DNA of 9,991 nucleotides from Peptostreptococcaceae bacterium. GTDB taxonomy: Bacteria; Bacillota; Clostridia; Peptostreptococcales; Anaerovoracaceae. Positions 1 through 7,107 of the stretch are shown here, piece after piece. The notes under the pieces are model-generated. The model worked only from the letters and a program-made list of their open reading frames with translations. It ran no database searches and had not been told where the DNA came from. The stretch covers positions 1-9,991 of the forward strand of contig JAENWI010000035.1 of NCBI GenBank assembly GCA_016650115.1, in the 5' to 3' direction. The position numbers were made by a program, and so were the translations under genes. Within the stretch, counting starts at the first letter, position 1, and each line of letters opens with the position of its first letter.

Positions 1-200
1 ACCTCAAAATACAGGTTTTCCCGGTTAAACCCAGTTGCCATAATAAACGGATTGTTCAATTTTAAAATTTTTATAATATCTTCCCGGACTTCCCTTGTTG
101 CCGTTGCCGTAAAAGAGGACAAAACCGGTCTTACAGGCAGCTTGTCTATAAATACTGTTTTAGTAGTTGTTCCTTCTGCATGTTTTGTAACTCCAGTCAG
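1..200 (-). pseudogene. recQ: RecQ helicase remnant, 5'-truncated, runs off left edge
   Basis: The minus strand is open from 200 to the left edge. From about position 152 it reads as the middle of a RecQ-family ATP-dependent DNA helicase: FIDKLPVRPVLSSFTATAT, then REVREDIIKILKLNNPF, then ATGFNRENLYFEV. The TATAT segment is RecQ helicase motif III, and GFNRxNLYFEV is the conserved stretch that leads into the second RecA-like domain. Motifs I and II (Walker A and the DEAH box), which should lie upstream, are absent. The frame is closed by TGA at 201-203, and no ATG, GTG or TTG start precedes the conserved part. The roughly 16 codons before FIDKLP do not resemble RecQ, so homology breaks at about 150-155, some 65 bases after the atpG stop. 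Family identity is confident. That the gene is broken follows from the missing start, although the rest of it is outside the window. Confidence 0.82.
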
Positions 201-216
201 TCATTTATGAAATCCG

Positions 217-1110
217 TTATTTATTTTTTGCTCCAATTTCAAAGCAGGAAACAATATCAAACATTTCTTCATCAATTGTGCTTTGACGCAGCTCCTGATA
301 TCTTCTTTCAAGGGTTTCCAATATTTCACCAATATTTTTGTCCGCTCGCTGTGCCGTCGCCAGACGGCTGGCATTTTCTGCTTCAAGAGATTCCGCACAG
401 GCTCTAAAAACACCAGCGAAGATATATTCATGAATTAATGAATATAATGTTTTTTTTGGATCCCCAATAACTTCTGGAATACATGCTGTAGGCCATGGTA
501 AATCAATAAATTCCCTCATCCATATTTCATCCAGAGGAAGCAATCGCTTATGTACTGGTTCATAAATCATTTGCTCAGAATTATGATTATAAAAAATATG
601 GAATTCAGTGATTTCATTACTATTAATGCGCATTTCACTTTCCATGAGAATATCTCCTACAAGAGGTGCAATCGCCTTCACAGAGTTGGGAACTTTAAAA
701 CTTCCTTCAATAGGAATTCCTGCTTCCGTTAAACTCCCGCGAACACCCTCTCCTACAGCCCATATGACAATCTTGCTATCGAATGAAGATAGTTCTTTCA
801 TCGCATATTCTGCTATTATATCATTAAACTGTCCTACCAATCCCTGATCTGCTCCAAAAACAATGGCGCCAATTGTTCCTTTATCTTTTTGCAGTTTATC
901 GGGCTGCATATGATGAATATCCGGTTTATTTGCTCTAAAATATGCAACAAGACTCATCTTTGTCGCATAATAATATTCATCTAAAGCATTTACAGCTTTT
1001 TCGTATTCATATATATTGGAACCTGCAATTGCCTTCATTGTTCTCACAACAGATTTTATGCTTTTAGCTCCGCTTATTTTTCGGCGCATAGATTCATTAG
1101 AATCACTCAT
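217..1110 (-). CDS. atpG: N-ATPase gamma subunit (AtpG)
   Basis: This is the central stalk subunit, whose two terminal helices form the shaft that couples rotation of the c ring to catalysis in the alpha/beta hexamer. It has 297 residues, close to the usual gamma length. The N-terminal helix carries MRRKISGAKSIKSVVRTMKAI (residues 8-28), matching the gamma pattern of a basic IxxxKxTxxxTxAMK helix. The C-terminal helix carries AENASRLATAQRADKN followed by LERRYQELRQSTIDEEMFDIV, the gamma signature region with the helper residues that dock in the hexamer. The ATG at 1110 is preceded by GAGAGG about 8 bases upstream. It is the last gene of the operon, 42 bases after atpA, and no intrinsic terminator is visible after it. 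Gamma is the least conserved of the soluble subunits, and the divergence seen here is normal for the N-type branch. Confidence 0.93.
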   Translation of the reverse strand: MSDSNESMRRKISGAKSIKSVVRTMKAIAGSNIYEYEKAVNALDEYYYATKMSLVAYFRANKPDIHHMQPDKLQKDKGTIGAIVFGADQGLVGQFNDIIAEYAMKELSSFDSKIVIWAVGEGVRGSLTEAGIPIEGSFKVPNSVKAIAPLVGDILMESEMRINSNEITEFHIFYNHNSEQMIYEPVHKRLLPLDEIWMREFIDLPWPTACIPEVIGDPKKTLYSLIHEYIFAGVFRACAESLEAENASRLATAQRADKNIGEILETLERRYQELRQSTIDEEMFDIVSCFEIGAKNK

Positions 1111-1152
1111 ATAAGAAACCTCTCACTTTAAGTTTTTGAATAATCAGCAGGA

Positions 1153-2685
1153 TTATTTCACTTCCGTTTTAAAAATGGCGAGTGCTTCACGTATAATGGA
1201 CACGATAGATTCTCTTTCTTCTGCCGTAAAAATGGTTTTTGAATTCAAGATAGCCATGATCTCCCGGGACAAGCCCTTCGCTGCGTCTTTAACTGCCAGT
1301 TCAGCCTCAGGCATCTTCTCAAGAGGCACCTGATCAAATAAACCGGAAACCAATGCCAGCAAAATCATGATCTGCTCCGACACGGATACTGTTCCGAATT
1401 CAGATTGTTTCAAACAGATTCGAATTCGTTTTCCGTGCTCTATAATTTTTCGGGTATTTTCATCCATTCTTGTCCCAAATCGAAGAAATGTTTCCAGCTC
1501 TTCAAACTGAGCATAAGAAAGTTTCAGATCGCCTGCAATCGCCTGATAGTTTGGTAACTGGACCTTGCCACCAACACGAGAAACTGAATTCCCAACATCC
1601 ACTGCCGGAAGTATCCCCAACTCAAAAAGTGACGGTGACAAATATATTTGTCCATCCGTTATAGAAATCAAATTTGTTGGAATGTAAGCCGATATATTTT
1701 GGGCTTCCGTTTCAATAATTGGCAATGCGGTCAGTGAACCCCCACCCAATTCCGAACGTAGATGAGTAGCCCTCTCCAATAGCCTGGAATGGATATAAAA
1801 AATATCTCCCGGAAACGCCTCCCTGCCTGGTGGGCGTCTAAGCAAGAGTGATAGTTCCCTGTACGAACGAGCATGGTGAGTGAGATCATCATAAACAATC
1901 ATCACATCATGGCCATTATGCATAAAATATTCCGCGATACTCGTCGCAGCGTAAGGTGCTATATAAGCCAATCCCGGCGGATCATTTCCTTCTGCCACAA
2001 CAACAACCGTATAGCTCAGGGCATCATTTTCCTTCAAAATCGCAACGGTTTTGGCAATGGATGACGCACGTTGTCCAATCGCACAATATATGCATAAAAC
2101 ACCCGTATCATGCTGGTTCAAAATTGTACCTACAGCTATAGCTGTTTTCCCTGTCTGCCGATCACCGATAATCAGTTCTCGCTGCCCTCGACCAATAGGA
2201 ATGAGGGCGTCAATGACTTTTATCCCTGTCTGGAGAGGAACCGTAACCGGGTCTCTGTCCATAATGTGGGGTGCCGGACGCTCGATGGGCCAGCGTTCTT
2301 TGTCATATATAGGTGCATTACCATCCAGCGGCCGTCCGAGAGGGTCAATGACACGCCCCAGCAACTCTTCACTGACAGCAATATCTAAAACTCTGCCGCT
2401 CCGCTCCACCTTGTCTCCTACATGCAGATTTTCGAATTCTCCCAGGAGAACCACACCGACTTCAGTTTCATCAAGGTAAAATACAATACCATAAATCCCT
2501 TCCGGAAAAATAATAAGTTCTTCGAGGCCAGCACCAGTGAGGCCGGACACAATAGCTATTCCCATAGAAACAGATGTGATGGTTCCTATTTCACGTGATT
2601 TCATTTGCAGAGAAAAAGCTTCACGTGCCACCTTCATTTCAGATATGGTACTGTCAAAAATGTCCGCAGGATTATTAGATATCAT
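1153..2685 (-). CDS. atpA: N-ATPase alpha subunit (AtpA)
   Basis: This is the non-catalytic nucleotide-binding subunit that alternates with beta in the N1 head. Numbering from the ATG at 2685 (510 residues), the N-terminal beta-barrel covers about residues 30-100. The Walker A sequence GDRQTGKT is at 174-181, the Walker B strand VMIVYDD ends at 267, and the arginine finger lies in SVSRVGG (R370), which reaches into the beta catalytic site. The helical C-terminal domain follows, with LKLSYAQFEELETFLRFG at its start. The ATG at 2685 is preferred because AAAGGAG sits 8 bases upstream. An in-frame ATG at 2706, only 3 bases after the atpF stop, would add 7 residues but has only a weak ribosome binding site. 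Segments such as LLGEFENLHVGDKVERSGRV and the short N-terminus fit the N-ATPase branch rather than housekeeping F-type alpha subunits. Confidence 0.94.
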   Translation of the reverse strand: MISNNPADIFDSTISEMKVAREAFSLQMKSREIGTITSVSMGIAIVSGLTGAGLEELIIFPEGIYGIVFYLDETEVGVVLLGEFENLHVGDKVERSGRVLDIAVSEELLGRVIDPLGRPLDGNAPIYDKERWPIERPAPHIMDRDPVTVPLQTGIKVIDALIPIGRGQRELIIGDRQTGKTAIAVGTILNQHDTGVLCIYCAIGQRASSIAKTVAILKENDALSYTVVVVAEGNDPPGLAYIAPYAATSIAEYFMHNGHDVMIVYDDLTHHARSYRELSLLLRRPPGREAFPGDIFYIHSRLLERATHLRSELGGGSLTALPIIETEAQNISAYIPTNLISITDGQIYLSPSLFELGILPAVDVGNSVSRVGGKVQLPNYQAIAGDLKLSYAQFEELETFLRFGTRMDENTRKIIEHGKRIRICLKQSEFGTVSVSEQIMILLALVSGLFDQVPLEKMPEAELAVKDAAKGLSREIMAILNSKTIFTAEERESIVSIIREALAIFKTEVK

Positions 2686-2709
2686 AGGTAAATCTCCTTT
2701 TGTCATATT

Positions 2710-3507
2710 TCACTCACTAGTCTTTTCATCTTTTAGAGGGATTCTATTTTGTTTATTTAGAAACTCTTTCATGTTTTCCTCAAGCGATGCCAGATAATCA
2801 GAAATATTCCAGCTTATTTTCTGATCATTGATGATAAGTTCAATCCCGCTGATCAGTTCTGAGGCAGTTTCAAATTGAACCTCTGCATTTACAGCAAGTT
2901 TTTCTTTGATATTCTTTTCAAGCATTGATTTTTGCTTAGGCGAAACTTCAAACATAGAGCGAACAACGATTGATTCAGGATTTGTTTCAGCTGCTGCTAT
3001 TAATTGTGCTTTATCAACCTGGCTAAAATCGTCAAGTTTATGCATAAATACATCAATAATATTTTCTTCAAGGCTTGTGTCTGAAAGTTCTGTCAGCATT
3101 TTTCGGACGATCGCGAATATCTCCTGCTCCGTTCTGAGCCTGACGGCCTGGTTTAGAATTTGTTCATTATTAATTCTTGCTTTATTCCATCTTGTCTGCA
3201 AATCCTCGGCATCTTTTCTGGCAGCGTCAAGCAGCCCCACTCGAAGTTCATTTGCTTCTTCCTCCGCTTTTTTAAAAAGCTCAGCTCGCTGCAATTCAAA
3301 TTCCTGGTTTTTTTCTTTAAATTCCACCTGCTCCTTATGGGCAGTATTCATGTCGGTTTCTGCGGCAGCCAGCTTATCTGCAATAATCTTTTCTCTGGCA
3401 TCAATTGCATTTAAAATAGGTTTGTATAGAAAACGCTTCAATAAAAATACCAGAAGTAAAAAGTTAAATATCTGTGCTATGACGGTAAACCAATTAATCA
3501 GCATCAT
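2710..3507 (-). CDS. atpF: N-ATPase b subunit with delta-like C-terminal domain (AtpF)
   Basis: This is the peripheral stalk subunit that anchors the N1 head to subunit a. It has 265 residues, about 100 more than an ordinary bacterial b subunit. Residues 4-24 form one membrane helix (NWFTVIAQIFNFLLLVFLL), followed by the typical b segment KRFLYKPILNAIDAREKII. A long charged coiled coil rich in A, E and K runs to about residue 145. The remaining part (about 150-250) resembles subunit delta: a helical stretch with SPKQKSMLEKNIKEKL, then SELISGIELIINDQKISWNIS and a terminal helix, like the delta pattern LIGGIxIxIGDxxxDxSVxxxLxxL. The operon has no atpH, so this region probably supplies delta function. 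The gene starts 7 bases after atpE with GGGGGT just upstream; the second of two tandem ATGs (3504) is better spaced. Confidence 0.9.
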   Translation of the reverse strand: MMLINWFTVIAQIFNFLLLVFLLKRFLYKPILNAIDAREKIIADKLAAAETDMNTAHKEQVEFKEKNQEFELQRAELFKKAEEEANELRVGLLDAARKDAEDLQTRWNKARINNEQILNQAVRLRTEQEIFAIVRKMLTELSDTSLEENIIDVFMHKLDDFSQVDKAQLIAAAETNPESIVVRSMFEVSPKQKSMLEKNIKEKLAVNAEVQFETASELISGIELIINDQKISWNISDYLASLEENMKEFLNKQNRIPLKDEKTSE

Positions 3508-3514
3508 TTACCCC

Positions 3515-3796
3515 CTATTTCAACGTGATGATATAAGACCAAAATGGGTTCGCAAATATCAGGATTATAGCAATAACAAAACTGTAAATGGCTGTTGATT
3601 CAACCATCGCTAACCCAATATAAAGGGTTCTTGTTATTGTAGGTGCAGCATCAGGTTGTTGTGCAAGGGAATTTAGTGCCGACGAAACCGCTTTCCCCTC
3701 ACTGAATGCCGGTCCAATACAACCTATGGCGATGGTTATTCCTGCAGTGACAATGGATGCCATCGCTACAAAAGCTGTTAATGTTATCGTGTCCAT
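3515..3796 (-). CDS. atpE: N-ATPase c subunit (AtpE) with two membrane carboxylates
   Basis: This is the proteolipid that forms the ion-carrying rotor ring. It has 93 residues in two membrane helices (about 7-30 and 56-80) joined by a polar loop with QQPDA (residues 46-50). The ion-binding glutamate of helix 2 is E66 in VESTAIYSF. The E-S-T and Y71 match the ligand residues known from Na+-binding c rings such as that of Ilyobacter tartaricus. In helix 1, E33 (GPAFSEGKAV) lies where Na+ rings have glutamine, giving a double-carboxylate site, a hallmark of N-ATPase c subunits. AGGAGG lies 4 bases before the ATG, and 41 bases separate this gene from atpB, the widest internal gap apart from that before atpG. 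Ion choice cannot be settled by sequence: the motif suggests Na+, but one N-type ring (Burkholderia pseudomallei, c17) was reported to be proton-specific. Confidence 0.95.
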   Translation of the reverse strand: MDTITLTAFVAMASIVTAGITIAIGCIGPAFSEGKAVSSALNSLAQQPDAAPTITRTLYIGLAMVESTAIYSFVIAIILIFANPFWSYIITLK

Positions 3797-3837
3797 AGTG
3801 CCTCCTTTTTCATATGTTTTAAAATTGATTGATATTT

Positions 3838-4512
3838 TTATTCATGAACCTGGCTTCGAACGGCGGCTGCAATATAAACAGCAGCAAGAATACTGAAAAT
3901 GTATGCTTGTACCATTCCAGTCAGCAGTCCTAAAACAATCATGAAGATTGGAAAGATTAAGGGTGCGACGGTCAGTAAAATGCCGACGATCATTGTCCCG
4001 CTCATCATATTGCCAAACAAACGAACGGCCAAAGCCAATGTCCTTGAAAATTCACCTATTATGTTAAACGGCAGCATGATTATTGTTGGCTCAGTATAAG
4101 ATTTAAGATATCCAGCAAATCCTTTTGCCCCGATTCCATAAAGAGGCACTGCTACAAATACGCAGAGAGCCAACGCAGCGGTTGTTGACAGCGAGGCTGT
4201 CGGCGACTCATAACCCGGGATCATGGTGCAAATACTTGCAGTAGCAACAAAAATGAACAATGTGCCAAGAAATCCAATATATTTACGTGGCTCATCAATC
4301 CCCGCATCCTTGAGTTGCTTAATAATTGTCGTTACGATTATTTCAAGCATATTTTGCCATCGGGTACGTTCCAATCCCGATGCCAGTTTACGGGTTATAA
4401 GGATTGAGGCTATAGCCAGAACCAGCATTAAACCCCAGGTTGTAAGAATTGTTGAGTTAATTTCAACAAATCCATATTTCCAGTAAACAGTTTGATCAGG
4501 CGATATGTTCAT
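3838..4512 (-). CDS. atpB: N-ATPase a subunit (AtpB)
   Basis: This is the membrane stator that provides the two ion half-channels against the c ring. It has 224 residues with five or six hydrophobic helices. The essential arginine is R164 in LALAVRLFGNMMSG, preceded by PFNIIGEFSRTLA. The last helix carries GMVQAYIFSILAAVYI with the conserved glutamine Q202. The upstream PGYESPTASLSTTAALALCVF segment is also characteristic of subunit a. The start ATG at 4512 lies inside the end of atpR (17-base overlap) with CAGGAAG directly before it, so translation is probably coupled to atpR. The subunit is somewhat shorter than Escherichia coli subunit a (271 residues), as is usual for this branch. Confidence 0.94.
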   Translation of the reverse strand: MNISPDQTVYWKYGFVEINSTILTTWGLMLVLAIASILITRKLASGLERTRWQNMLEIIVTTIIKQLKDAGIDEPRKYIGFLGTLFIFVATASICTMIPGYESPTASLSTTAALALCVFVAVPLYGIGAKGFAGYLKSYTEPTIIMLPFNIIGEFSRTLALAVRLFGNMMSGTMIVGILLTVAPLIFPIFMIVLGLLTGMVQAYIFSILAAVYIAAAVRSQVHE

Positions 4513-4819
4513 GAACTTCCTGCCCCCCTTCTTCTATGATTGGAATAGCTGTTTTTTTGCGAACAATTGTGTTCATTATCATTCTGGCAATCACAAATCC
4601 AGCTAAGCATGAAAGGATTCGGGTTATTTGGCCATCCATGGTAAAATAAAATCCGGCTAAAACGAATCCAGTACGTAGCACAAAGCTGCCTATAAAAAGA
4701 AGTGCAGGCCTTTTTGAGGTAAGGGTTTTTTCTACTGTCCAATATAATCCGCCAAAAAAACCAGCTCCAGTCAATAATCCAACGCCCCCTGCCAGGAGTA
4801 TATATAATAGATTAGTCAT
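4496..4819 (-). CDS. atpR: N-ATPase accessory membrane protein AtpR
   Basis: This small membrane protein is found in N-type ATPase operons between atpQ and atpB. It has 107 residues with three predicted helices (about 5-28, 38-60 and 66-86) and a short polar C-terminus. Two arginines lie within or at the ends of membrane helices, R49 in SFVLRTGFVLAGF and R79 in GFVIARMIM, a conserved feature of the family. Published comparative work proposed that such arginines pair with the extra carboxylates of the N-type c subunit during ring assembly; this is a hypothesis for the family, not shown here. AGGAGG lies 9 bases before the ATG. The gene overlaps atpQ by 8 bases and atpB by 17. The call rests on position, length, helix pattern and the arginines. 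Confidence 0.87.
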   Translation of the reverse strand: MTNLLYILLAGGVGLLTGAGFFGGLYWTVEKTLTSKRPALLFIGSFVLRTGFVLAGFYFTMDGQITRILSCLAGFVIARMIMNTIVRKKTAIPIIEEGGQEVHEHIA

Positions 4820-5183
4820 CTGTATTTTCCTCCTGATCCTTCATAGGAACTTCTTCCGTGTCTGTAGTTTCATTTATTGCTTTTTCTTCTTTTTTTATCC
4901 AATGCCAGGCATTTAAGCAACCTAGAGCCAAGCCCGCGGCAAGTAGCATTAACGTCCAGGAATAACTTCCCGAATGATTTACATCCAGCCATCGACCAAG
5001 GGCAATCCCCAGCAAAGTTGGTAGAACAATAGACCACCCAATCATCCCCATCATCCCTAACCCAAACCAAACTGGTGCCTTATTTTCTCTTCTTGCTTTC
5101 AGCTTAAGGGATGTTTTCCTTTCAATATGCCGGCTGTACTCCTTTTGTGCCTTTGACCTTATTTCATCTTGTTTATTTTCCAT
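4812..5183 (-). CDS. atpQ: N-ATPase accessory protein AtpQ (AtpI/AtpZ-like)
   Basis: This small membrane protein has 123 residues. It begins with about 35 charged residues, followed by two hydrophobic helices (about 38-66 and 75-96) and an acidic tail ending EENTDD. The segment GMIGWSIVLPTLLGIALGRWLD, followed by a second helix with WTLMLLAAGLALGCLNAWHWI, resembles the AtpI/AtpZ-like (ATPase_gene1) family. Related proteins have been linked to c-ring assembly or to Mg2+/Ca2+ handling. In N-ATPase operons this slot is named atpQ. GAGG sits about 8 bases before the ATG, and the gene overlaps atpC by 11 bases. The identification is strong from context. The molecular role is known only by analogy. 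Confidence 0.88.
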   Translation of the reverse strand: MENKQDEIRSKAQKEYSRHIERKTSLKLKARRENKAPVWFGLGMMGMIGWSIVLPTLLGIALGRWLDVNHSGSYSWTLMLLAAGLALGCLNAWHWIKKEEKAINETTDTEEVPMKDQEENTDD

Positions 5184-5580
5184 GATAATACCTCATCAGC
5201 TGATTGATAAAGCTACCTTCCATCTCTCTCAAAACCGACCTGTTTTTTTCCTCTTCTTCATCATGCTCTCCAAATTCACGTTCAACAGCATCATGAAGCA
5301 ATTCAAGAGATACACCCCCACTGGCATTACGCACAGAAACCATAACATTTTCACCTGTTTTTACAAGAACACCTGTGTCCACTGCAATAAATGCTTCCCC
5401 ATCCGCATCACTTTCGTACGTAAGAATACCTGGTTCAAGCGCAGCCACGCAATCTAAACGTTGTGGTAAAACACCAAAAGATCCACTGCTGGTTTCTGCA
5501 ACAATTCGAGTTACCCCAGTTTTTACAGCAAATATCTTATATGGCAGCAGTATTTTAAGTGTCATATTCGTTGCTTCCAT
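5173..5580 (-). CDS. atpC: N-ATPase epsilon subunit (AtpC)
   Basis: This is the foot of the central stalk, joining gamma to the c ring; in F-type enzymes it also modulates ATP hydrolysis. It has 135 residues. The N-terminal beta-sandwich (about 6-90) includes MTLKILLPYKIF, the loop GSFGVLPQRLDCVAALEPGILTY, which corresponds to the F-type motif GxxGILPxHxPLxxxLxxG, and FIAVDTGVLVKTGENVMVSV. The C-terminal helical part (about 95-135) is acidic. The start codon overlaps the atpD stop as TAATG, and AGGAG lies 7 bases upstream, which supports the ATG at 5580. A second in-frame ATG five codons later would match the usual family N-terminus. Confidence 0.92.
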   Translation of the reverse strand: MEATNMTLKILLPYKIFAVKTGVTRIVAETSSGSFGVLPQRLDCVAALEPGILTYESDADGEAFIAVDTGVLVKTGENVMVSVRNASGGVSLELLHDAVEREFGEHDEEEEKNRSVLREMEGSFINQLMRYYHGK

Positions 5581-6956
5581 TATTTGACTCCTGTTTTTGC
5601 TTCATCAATTTTGCCAATCATATACAGCGCATTTTCCGGATAATCCTTGAATTCATCATTTAAAATTCTTTCACAACCATTAAGCCCATCTTCCAGGCTT
5701 ACAAATTTTCCTTTTATCCCACTGAATTGTTCGGTTACCGAAAAAGGTTGTGTGAGAAATCGCTCCAGGCGACGTGCACGGGCAACCACATTGCGATCCT
5801 CCTGGGATAATTGTTCCAACCCGAGCATAGCAATAATATCCTTCAGTTCCGAGTATTGAGCTAAAGTCCGGCGAATTTCCTGCGCCAGAGAATAATGACG
5901 ATCACTGATTTTTCCAGGCGTAGCCATTTTTGAATTGGAAAGAAGGGGATCAATCGCAGGATATAACCCTTCCCCTGCCCGTTTTCGAGAAAGAACTATT
6001 GATGCGGAAAGATGTGAAAATGTATGAACCGCTGCAGGATCCGTAAAATCATCTGCCGGAACATATACTGCCTGAATAGAAGTAATAGCAGCTGTATCGG
6101 TATTCGCAATACGTTCTTCAAGTTGCGACAATTCAGTACCTAGTGTTGATTGATACCCCAGGCGCGATGGCATTTGTCCCATCGTACCGGCAACCTCAGC
6201 TCCAGCCTGAATAAAGCGGAAAATATTATCAATAAGCAGCAATACGTCGCTGCCCTCATCATCTCTAAAATACTCCGCCATCGTCAATGCGGCATGGCCG
6301 ACACGAAAACGACTGCCAGGTGGTTCATTCATCTGACCAAAAACCATCGTCATTTTGTCCAGCACGCCAGCTTCCTTCATCTCCCGGTATAATTCCTCGG
6401 CTTCCCGACATCTTTCACCGATACCGCAAAATATACTGACTCCTTGCTGATGTCCTATCATATTATGGATCATCTCAGTCAGCAATACAGTTTTACCCAC
6501 GCCGGCACCGCCAAAAAGTCCAGCTTTGCCTCCTCGTTCCAGTGGAAGCAGAATATCTATTACTTTAATTCCTGTCTCAAAGACTTCTGAATGAGTGGAA
6601 TGTCTCTCTAAAGATGGTGGATCCTGATGGATTGAACGCCACTGGACATTTTCCGGATTTGGCTGACGATCGATCGCATTACCAGAAACATCAAACATAC
6701 GTGAAAGGATTTCCCTTCCCACAGGTGCTTTCAACGGACTTCCTGTGTCTTCCACACGCTGACCCCTGAACAAGCCTTGCGTTGGCGTCAAAGCGATGCC
6801 GCGAATACTGTTTTTATCTATTTGAACAAGAACTTCAATTAATATTTCGTTATTTTCCCCTGTCTTCAGCAATGAATATATAGAAGGCAAATGATTTTCA
6901 AACCGAACCTCTACAACACTTCCCCAGGCTGATACAATTTTTCCAAATTCATTCAT
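5580..6956 (-). CDS. atpD: N-ATPase beta subunit (AtpD)
   Basis: This is the catalytic subunit of the N1 head, which hydrolyses or makes ATP. It has 458 residues. The N-terminal beta-barrel spans about 1-75. The Walker A sequence GGAGVGKT is at 149-156 (K155), the catalytic glutamate E181 and following R182 lie in GERCREAEELY, and Walker B ends LLLIDNIFRF with D243. QAGAEVAGTMGQMPSRLGYQSTL (249-271) is typical of beta. The C-terminal lever has EQLSQED (381-387) where F-type enzymes have DELSEED. GERCREAEELYREM and the DNIFRFIQAGAEVAG variant match N-type rather than housekeeping beta. AAGGAG lies 9 bases before the ATG. It is the first gene of the operon and is preceded by a 150-base gap with a possible promoter. 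Confidence 0.95.
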   Translation of the reverse strand: MNEFGKIVSAWGSVVEVRFENHLPSIYSLLKTGENNEILIEVLVQIDKNSIRGIALTPTQGLFRGQRVEDTGSPLKAPVGREILSRMFDVSGNAIDRQPNPENVQWRSIHQDPPSLERHSTHSEVFETGIKVIDILLPLERGGKAGLFGGAGVGKTVLLTEMIHNMIGHQQGVSIFCGIGERCREAEELYREMKEAGVLDKMTMVFGQMNEPPGSRFRVGHAALTMAEYFRDDEGSDVLLLIDNIFRFIQAGAEVAGTMGQMPSRLGYQSTLGTELSQLEERIANTDTAAITSIQAVYVPADDFTDPAAVHTFSHLSASIVLSRKRAGEGLYPAIDPLLSNSKMATPGKISDRHYSLAQEIRRTLAQYSELKDIIAMLGLEQLSQEDRNVVARARRLERFLTQPFSVTEQFSGIKGKFVSLEDGLNGCERILNDEFKDYPENALYMIGKIDEAKTGVK

Positions 6957-6995
6957 TTAGTGTTGCTCCTTCCCTCAATTCCAAAATCCCAAGTT

Positions 6996-7011
6996 TCCAG
7001 AATTCTCTGGA
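6996..7011 (-). other. Small hairpin in atpD 5' leader
   Basis: TCCAGA and TCTGGA form a six-pair stem around a four-base loop about 40 bases before the atpD start. No T-run follows on the minus strand, so it is not a terminator. It could stabilise the leader of the operon mRNA or be incidental. Confidence 0.3.
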
Positions 7012-7037
7012 TGCTGGTAATCTTCACTATTTTCTTC

Positions 7038-7066
7038 AGTTTATCACCTTACTCGTAGAATTACAA
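7038..7066 (-). promoter_or_regulatory. Possible sigma-A promoter for the N-ATPase operon
   Basis: On the minus strand TTGTAA (7061-7066) is followed after 17 bases by TAAACT (7038-7043). Each hexamer has four matches to the sigma-A consensus. Transcription would begin near 7031, giving a leader of about 75 bases before atpD. The match is moderate, and the operon may also be reached by read-through from the methyltransferase gene, because no terminator is visible between them. Confidence 0.35.
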
Positions 7067-7107
7067 TGGGGCGCTCCGGCCTTAGCTTAGATGCATCCTT
7101 AACTTTT

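Noticed and set aside
2051..2479. Plus-strand open frame of 142 codons inside atpA.
   Set aside because: It is antisense to a strongly conserved ATPase gene, resembles no family and has no ribosome binding site. It is a coding shadow.
2906..3598. Plus-strand open frame of 230 codons opposite atpF and atpE.
   Set aside because: It is serine-, leucine- and phenylalanine-rich low complexity produced by reading the complement of a coiled-coil gene, and it crosses a gene boundary. Not a real gene.
7066..7107. GC-rich stretch after the methyltransferase stop as a possible terminator.
   Set aside because: The palindromic GATGCATC and the GGCC-rich part do not form a stable stem followed by T on the minus strand.
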